The position numbers and the translations under genes were made by a program. The notes below the pieces were generated by a model. That model was not told the origin of the DNA. It saw only the letters and a list, made by a program, of their open reading frames with translations, and did not search any database. A DNA stretch of 64,000 nucleotides from Sulfurospirillum sp. UBA2217 (lineage in GTDB: Bacteria; Campylobacterota; Campylobacteria; Campylobacterales; Sulfurospirillaceae): NCBI GenBank assembly GCA_002328495.1, contig DCUJ01000002.1, forward strand, positions 175,842 to 239,841. The letters run 5' to 3'. Shown one piece after another: positions 60,433-64,000 of this stretch. Positions within the stretch are counted from its first letter, which is position 1; the number at the start of each line of letters is the position of its first letter.

Positions 60433-62048
60433 GGATTTCCTTTATGGAGTAGATCTTTTTTCTTATCATAAACGGTAGTTTCAATGCGCATAATTCCTAA
60501 AAGGGTATGAAATAAATTATCATGAGAATAAGCTTGAGTAGCATTGCGTCGTAAGGCTTGAATTTCGGTACGCGTCTCTAAACCTTTTCCAAACCACATC
60601 AATGCACCCACATGAGTTTGCTCACTTGGTGCCATAAAATAAGGAATCCCGTGCAAATAAAGCCCTCTCTCACCCAAAGACTCTCCATGGTCTGCCATAT
60701 ACACCAATGCTGTTTCAAAAATGGCTTCGTTGTCCTTGAGAAAAGCTATAGTCTTTGAGAGAAAATAGTCAGTATACACAATGGCATTATCATAAGCATT
60801 GCCTATCTCTTCAGGTGTACACTGTTCCACTTGATTGGTTTTACATGTAGGGGTAAAGTGTTCAAACTCTTTTGGATAACGTTTGTAATACGCAGGGCCA
60901 TGATTTCCCATCTGGTGCAGAACAATGAGGATATCGCCTTTTTGGGCATTGATGTATTCTTGCAAGCCTACTAGCATTCCAACGTCCCGACACTCGTCAT
61001 CACAAAGGGTATTGTTTTTCGGGGAACGAAAATCTTCATACGGAACACGTACAGCAACCCCTTTAGAATCTGAGTTGTTATCGCGCCACAATACACTGAC
61101 TCCAGCACGGTGGATAATGTCTATAACATTTTCTGTATTTTTGGCTAGTGCATCGCTATAATTTCGACGCTCTAAATGGGAAAACATACACGGCACTGAA
61201 ATAGCCGTTGATGTCCCGCACGATGAAACATTGGAGAGATTGATGATGTTCTCTTTTGCAAGCAGGGGATTGGTCTGCCTCTCATAGCCATTGAGTGAAA
61301 AGCGATTGGCACGCGCAGCCTCTCCCACCACCATAATAGTCAGTTTTCGACCTTCATCCGCTCCTTTGACCTGCTTCGCATCACGGCCTAAGGGCTGAAA
61401 AATATTCTTGCGCTTTAAAAAAGTATCGTACACATATTTGCCTGTGGAGAAGAGATAAAATGTCGGATTCGTGTACATGCGAAGCGGCTTATTTTCGCGA
61501 AAAAAAGAGGTGTAATATTGGCTGAAACTAAACAACATCACCACGCCAATAACAAGACTAAAAAAGATGCCTTTAAGTGTATCTAGCAACTCTTTCTTAA
61601 AAGAGCCATACCGTATAGGAGCATAATAGACAGCCAAAGCTGGCAATATTCCCAAGAAAAAAACATACGCCAACAACGGAAGTGTTATTAAATCAAACGA
61701 CTCCGAAACATTGGTCTCAAGCGTATTTTGAATCATGGTATCATCAATAATTACACGATACGTTTGCATAAAATAGTTTGTAAATGAGGAGAGTAAAAGC
61801 AAGAGTATTGCAATAGGTTTGAAGGTATAGCGATTGGTTAAGAGCAGTAAAACAATCACAATGACACAAGCAAGAATAATCGCTAAAGAGGCAAGAAATG
61901 GAGCATTTTCCCAAGAAGGTGTATACACACTGGCTACTTTTGTAGCAAAGGTAAGATTATCAAACAGGACAAAAAAGAGTGCCAAAACAACACTAAAACC
62001 TAAGCGCGAAAATACCATGTGCCATACTACCTTTGTAAGAAGATTCAT
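60429..62048 (-). CDS. eptA: Lipid A phosphoethanolamine transferase (EptA family)
   Basis: Five N-terminal membrane helices precede a periplasmic sulfatase-fold catalytic domain. The metal site starts at TIMVVGEAARANRFSLNGYE, the nucleophile Thr is in SCGTSTAISVPCMFSHL, and VYMADHGESLGERGLYLHG is near the C-terminus. It transfers phosphoethanolamine from phosphatidylethanolamine to lipid A and possibly other acceptors. The 539-residue reading starts at 62048, but a -10 box (TATAAT, 62062-62057) is only 8 nt upstream and no ribosome site is seen; the internal ATG at 62018, with AAAGGTAG upstream, may be the true start. Confidence 0.95.
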   Translation of the reverse strand: MNLLTKVVWHMVFSRLGFSVVLALFFVLFDNLTFATKVASVYTPSWENAPFLASLAIILACVIVIVLLLLTNRYTFKPIAILLLLLSSFTNYFMQTYRVIIDDTMIQNTLETNVSESFDLITLPLLAYVFFLGILPALAVYYAPIRYGSFKKELLDTLKGIFFSLVIGVVMLFSFSQYYTSFFRENKPLRMYTNPTFYLFSTGKYVYDTFLKRKNIFQPLGRDAKQVKGADEGRKLTIMVVGEAARANRFSLNGYERQTNPLLAKENIINLSNVSSCGTSTAISVPCMFSHLERRNYSDALAKNTENVIDIIHRAGVSVLWRDNNSDSKGVAVRVPYEDFRSPKNNTLCDDECRDVGMLVGLQEYINAQKGDILIVLHQMGNHGPAYYKRYPKEFEHFTPTCKTNQVEQCTPEEIGNAYDNAIVYTDYFLSKTIAFLKDNEAIFETALVYMADHGESLGERGLYLHGIPYFMAPSEQTHVGALMWFGKGLETRTEIQALRRNATQAYSHDNLFHTLLGIMRIETTVYDKKKDLLHKGNP

Positions 62049-62103
62049 AAAAAAGAATTATACCCAATTTAACAATCAAGACTCTTTATTAACATTTTTG
62101 AGT

Positions 62104-62109
62104 TATAAT
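62104..62109 (+). promoter_or_regulatory. -10 box for the DsrE-like gene
   Basis: TATAAT lies 32 nt before the ATG at 62142, with CAAAGGAG as ribosome site. The minus-strand TATAAT at 62062-62057 faces the other way towards eptA, giving a compact divergent promoter pair. Confidence 0.65.
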
Positions 62110-62141
62110 TTTTCATCTATAAATTTTCAAAGGAGTTTTTT

Positions 62142-62582
62142 ATGAAACATTATTTTGCCAAAGCCTTTATTGTAGCTGCATGCGTAGCCCCAAGCCTTAT
62201 GAGTGCTGCTGAACTTAAAGGACTCAATGTTTTAATGACCTCAGCTGATGCTCAAACCCAGATGATGGGAATGGTTTTAGGGGGAAGTGTTCTGAACGAC
62301 CAGAAAAAAGTTCTTAACATTACCTTGTGTGGTCCTGCGGGCAATCTTGCGTTAAAAGAGTTTAAAGCTGCTGATGTTAAACGTCCTGATGGTAGTGTTG
62401 CCAATCCTAAAATGGCACTACAAGGACTTATGAAAGCGGGAGCGGTTGTCAACGTATGCCCTCTGTTCTTACCAAATGCTGGTAAAGATAGTGCTGCTTT
62501 GGTAGAAGGCATTACTGTTGCAAAACCTCCAATGGTTGCCAAAGGGCTAACTGATGGAGATTTTAACAATATCAGTTTTTAA
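62142..62582 (+). CDS. Exported DsrE-like protein
   Basis: This 146-residue protein has a signal peptide ending SLMSAAELK, then an alpha/beta domain with the order of DsrE/DsrF-like folds: GLNVLMTSADAQTQMMGMVL, VLNITLCGPAGNLAL, MALQGLMKAGAVVNVCPLFL and the tail VAKGLTDGDFNNISF. The Cys of VNVCPLF is at the position used for sulfur transfer in many DsrE proteins; a second Cys is in TLCGP. A periplasmic sulfur-handling role is possible but inferred. It stands alone and ends at a hairpin. Confidence 0.82.
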   Translation: MKHYFAKAFIVAACVAPSLMSAAELKGLNVLMTSADAQTQMMGMVLGGSVLNDQKKVLNITLCGPAGNLALKEFKAADVKRPDGSVANPKMALQGLMKAGAVVNVCPLFLPNAGKDSAALVEGITVAKPPMVAKGLTDGDFNNISF

Positions 62583-62590
62583 GGCTTACA

Positions 62591-62618
62591 TGTAAGCTTG
62601 GAACACTCCAAGCTTACA
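62591..62618 (+). terminator. Hairpin after the DsrE-like gene
   Basis: TGTAAGCTTGG (62591-62601), loop AACACT, CCAAGCTTACA (62608-62618) is an 11-bp perfect stem followed by CCGAACATTTTTG. The left arm overlaps a TTACATGTAA copy (62586-62595), which is part of the 14-base palindrome GCTTACATGTAAGC. Confidence 0.72.
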
Positions 62619-62664
62619 CCGAACATTTTTGACAGAAACCCTATGGATATTTAGTACTTTTTAC

Positions 62665-62964
62665 TCACAAACAAATTGTTTTAGCCACATACCACTTTAC
62701 AATAGCCATCGTTGAATAGTTCATCTCACGTTGCGCATATGGGATGGAAGCCACTCTCATTTTTGAACTCACCACCCCAGACACTAGGGTTAAAAAAAGG
62801 AAAAAGAGTATGCCAAGCCAAAAAGAGTGGGCATACCCTATCCATATGCCCATAAAAATGGGCATAAAGGCAAGTAATGTATACACACAGACCGCTACTG
62901 TTTTGCACCAAAATCCTTTTAACTTTGGTACAATCTCAATAACAGGTGGGATGAACTCTTCCAT
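62665..62964 (-). CDS. Small membrane protein of unknown function
   Basis: This 99-residue protein has two closely spaced membrane helices at about residues 24-45 (TVAVCVYTLLAFMPIFMGIW) and 49-69 (FWLGILFFLFLTLVSGVV), then a charged tail. It resembles the general pattern of uncharacterised inner membrane proteins; I do not recognise a family. It starts 3 nt after yajQ and is probably in the same transcript. Confidence 0.75.
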   Translation of the reverse strand: MEEFIPPVIEIVPKLKGFWCKTVAVCVYTLLAFMPIFMGIWIGYAHSFWLGILFFLFLTLVSGVVSSKMRVASIPYAQREMNYSTMAIVKWYVAKTICL

Positions 62965-62967
62965 AGT

Positions 62968-63465
62968 TTATTTCAAGTTAGTAAAATTTACTGGAAAATC
63001 TAACTCACATTCACGGATTGCTTTAATTGCCTCTTGTAAATCATCAATTGATTTGCCATCAACCCTTACCACATCTCCTCGAATGGAGGCTTGCACTTTA
63101 AGTTTCAAATCTTTAATTTCTTTAACAATTTTTTTAGCATCATCGCTCGAAATTGCATCCACAATACTCACCGTTACTTTTGTTTTAGAACCACCCGCTA
63201 CTTCACGCTTGCTCTCTTTAAGTGCTTTTCCTGAAATGCCCCGTTTAATAGCTTCGGAGATAAGTGCTTCCACCATTGCATCCGCTTTTAAATCGGTTGT
63301 AGTGAGAAGTGTAAATGTTTTAGCTTTGTCATTATGCTCAAACTCACACGCAATCCCCTTAAAATCCCAACGATTGGTAATCACTTTCTTAGCCTGTTCA
63401 TATGCATCTTTAAGTTTCTGTTTGTCGATTTCCGCACTAATATCAAAACTATGCTCTTTTGCCAT
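62968..63465 (-). CDS. yajQ: YajQ-family nucleotide-binding protein
   Basis: This 165-residue protein of the UPF0234/YajQ family has the characteristic N-terminus HSFDISAEIDKQKLKDAYEQ and NRWDFKGIACEFEHNDK, then GISGKALKESKREVAGGSKT and the end DVVRVDGKSIDDLQEAIKAI. Family members bind nucleotides; in Xanthomonas one binds cyclic di-GMP. The role here is unknown, but the window has other cyclic di-GMP proteins. It is 9 nt downstream of the dehydrogenase gene. Confidence 0.96.
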   Translation of the reverse strand: MAKEHSFDISAEIDKQKLKDAYEQAKKVITNRWDFKGIACEFEHNDKAKTFTLLTTTDLKADAMVEALISEAIKRGISGKALKESKREVAGGSKTKVTVSIVDAISSDDAKKIVKEIKDLKLKVQASIRGDVVRVDGKSIDDLQEAIKAIRECELDFPVNFTNLK

Positions 63466-63474
63466 CTCGTCTCC

Positions 63475-64000
63475 TTATTGTCCCAAATAGTCTTTAATGT
63501 TTTCGCCCACCAAATGAATCAACTCTCTTCGTGCTTCCACGCTTGCCCATGCAATGTGTGGACTCATGGCTAGCCTATCGCTATGCTTTACATGTAAAAG
63601 CGGATTTCCTTCTTGCATCGGCTCAATCGCTACAACGTCCAACCCTGCATAAATCTTTTTGGTATCAATCGCCAAAGCCAAGGCATGTTCATCCACAATG
63701 CCCCCTCGTCCCATATTGAGAATTAACGCACCTTTTTTCATCCATGCCAACTCTTCTGTACCAATGAGCCCTTTGGTTGCCTCATTCAGTGGCGCATGAA
63801 TGGAAACAATGTCACACGTTTTCATCATGACTTCAAGACTCACACGTTCATATTGGGCATCATTATTTGCTCCGCTCGTTGAAAAGTAGACCACCTGCGC
63901 ACCAAAGGCAGATGCCACTTTTGCCACTTCTTTCCCGATGGTCCCTAAACCGATGATACCCCATTTTTTGCCTTTGATTTCACAAATAGGACGTGCAAGA
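63475..64000 (-). CDS. D-2-hydroxyacid dehydrogenase, 5' part outside the window
   Basis: The frame stays open to the window edge, so the gene starts beyond 64000; a GTG at 63927 is internal. The visible 175 residues hold the NAD-binding site (WGIIGLGTIGKEVAKVASAF), SIHAPLNEATKGLIG, the Arg/Glu region LNMGRGGIVDEHALALAID, and the catalytic His in MSPHIAWASVEARREL. It fits glycerate or hydroxypyruvate reductase and related enzymes; the substrate cannot be decided without the N-terminus. A TTACATGTAA copy at 63588 encodes Leu-His-Val. Confidence 0.94.
   Translation of the reverse strand, partial: LARPICEIKGKKWGIIGLGTIGKEVAKVASAFGAQVVYFSTSGANNDAQYERVSLEVMMKTCDIVSIHAPLNEATKGLIGTEELAWMKKGALILNMGRGGIVDEHALALAIDTKKIYAGLDVVAIEPMQEGNPLLHVKHSDRLAMSPHIAWASVEARRELIHLVGENIKDYLGQ

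Larger units (their letters stand above)
4807..63597. repeat. Dispersed 10-base palindrome TTACATGTAA (20 exact copies)
   Basis: By eye, exact copies start at 4807, 12607, 15624, 18509, 21764, 24553, 28073, 36912, 37320, 38682, 38701, 39900, 44666, 45892, 51065, 51880, 56942, 57803, 62586 and 63588. TTACATGTAG occurs at 694, 20467, 49673 and 60841. Other variants lie near 11246, 16666, 28479, 59221 and 59621. Because the word is its own reverse complement it has no strand. Genic copies are read only as Leu-His-Val or Thr-Cys, since the third frame gives a stop. Confidence 0.9.

Noticed and set aside
63928..64000. Treating the GTG at 63927 as the dehydrogenase start
   Set aside because: The same frame continues to the window edge and encodes the NAD-binding Gly motif, so the gene is truncated by the window, not short.
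1..64000. CRISPR arrays, tRNA or rRNA genes, insertion sequences, prophage genes
   Set aside because: I found no regularly spaced repeats, no cloverleaf candidates and no transposase, integrase or phage structural proteins among the reading frames. Nearly all DNA is occupied by ordinary chromosomal genes.

Overview
The window looks like chromosomal core DNA from a Campylobacterota bacterium, most likely Sulfurospirillum or a close relative (genus tentative). Four observations point there. The complex I operon has the two small proteins that replace NuoE and NuoF in Campylobacter and Helicobacter. A UbiA-like prenyltransferase of the futalosine-menaquinone type is present. There are several small periplasmic c-type cytochromes. 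Genes are tightly packed, often overlapping by 1-11 nt, on AT-rich DNA with clear TATAAT boxes but poor -35 boxes. I saw no tRNA, rRNA, CRISPR array, insertion sequence or prophage, and no gene-free stretch longer than about 200 bases.

Layout. 1-2.4 kb: two methyl-accepting chemotaxis proteins, the first cut by the window edge and ending in a CZB zinc-binding domain. 2.5-7.8 kb: two small unknown genes, mqnP/ubiA-like, miaA and a large exported TPR protein. 7.9-21.7 kb: the complete 14-gene nuo operon on the minus strand (nuoA to nuoN). 21.8-27.8 kb: an AAA+ ATPase, then a minus-strand cluster of lipoprotein, endonuclease IV, FadL-like porin and acyl-CoA ligase. 27.9-33.9 kb: a ZnuBC-like metal transporter without a binding protein, a DMT exporter, a c553-type cytochrome with a haem-less companion, and a complete polar amino acid ABC transporter. 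33.9-40.9 kb: a PilZ protein, a two-component system, pyrC, an aldo/keto reductase, glnK-amtB and an exported cyclophilin. 40.9-48.6 kb: a binding protein-sensor kinase-response regulator cluster, a zinc-ribbon methyltransferase, two paralogous small exported proteins, and an MFS/HD-GYP pair. 48.8-57.7 kb: a Cache chemoreceptor, MarC, MsrA, a complete MCE (Mla-like) lipid transport operon that runs into a second two-component system, and two cytochromes. 57.8-64 kb: malate synthase G, DgkA with EptA, an exported DsrE-like protein, YajQ and a truncated D-2-hydroxyacid dehydrogenase.

Functional themes are respiration (complex I probably fed by a reduced protein carrier rather than NADH, menaquinone, cytochromes c), environmental sensing (three chemoreceptors, three kinase/regulator pairs, PilZ and HD-GYP proteins for cyclic di-GMP) and envelope maintenance (MCE transport, EptA/DgkA, FadL).

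The strongest unexplained signal is not a gene. The 10-base palindrome TTACATGTAA occurs exactly 20 times by eye count, with several one-base variants. It lies inside genes in only two reading frames (giving Leu-His-Val or Thr-Cys) and is enriched in intergenic hairpins. It resembles a highly iterated palindrome of unknown role.
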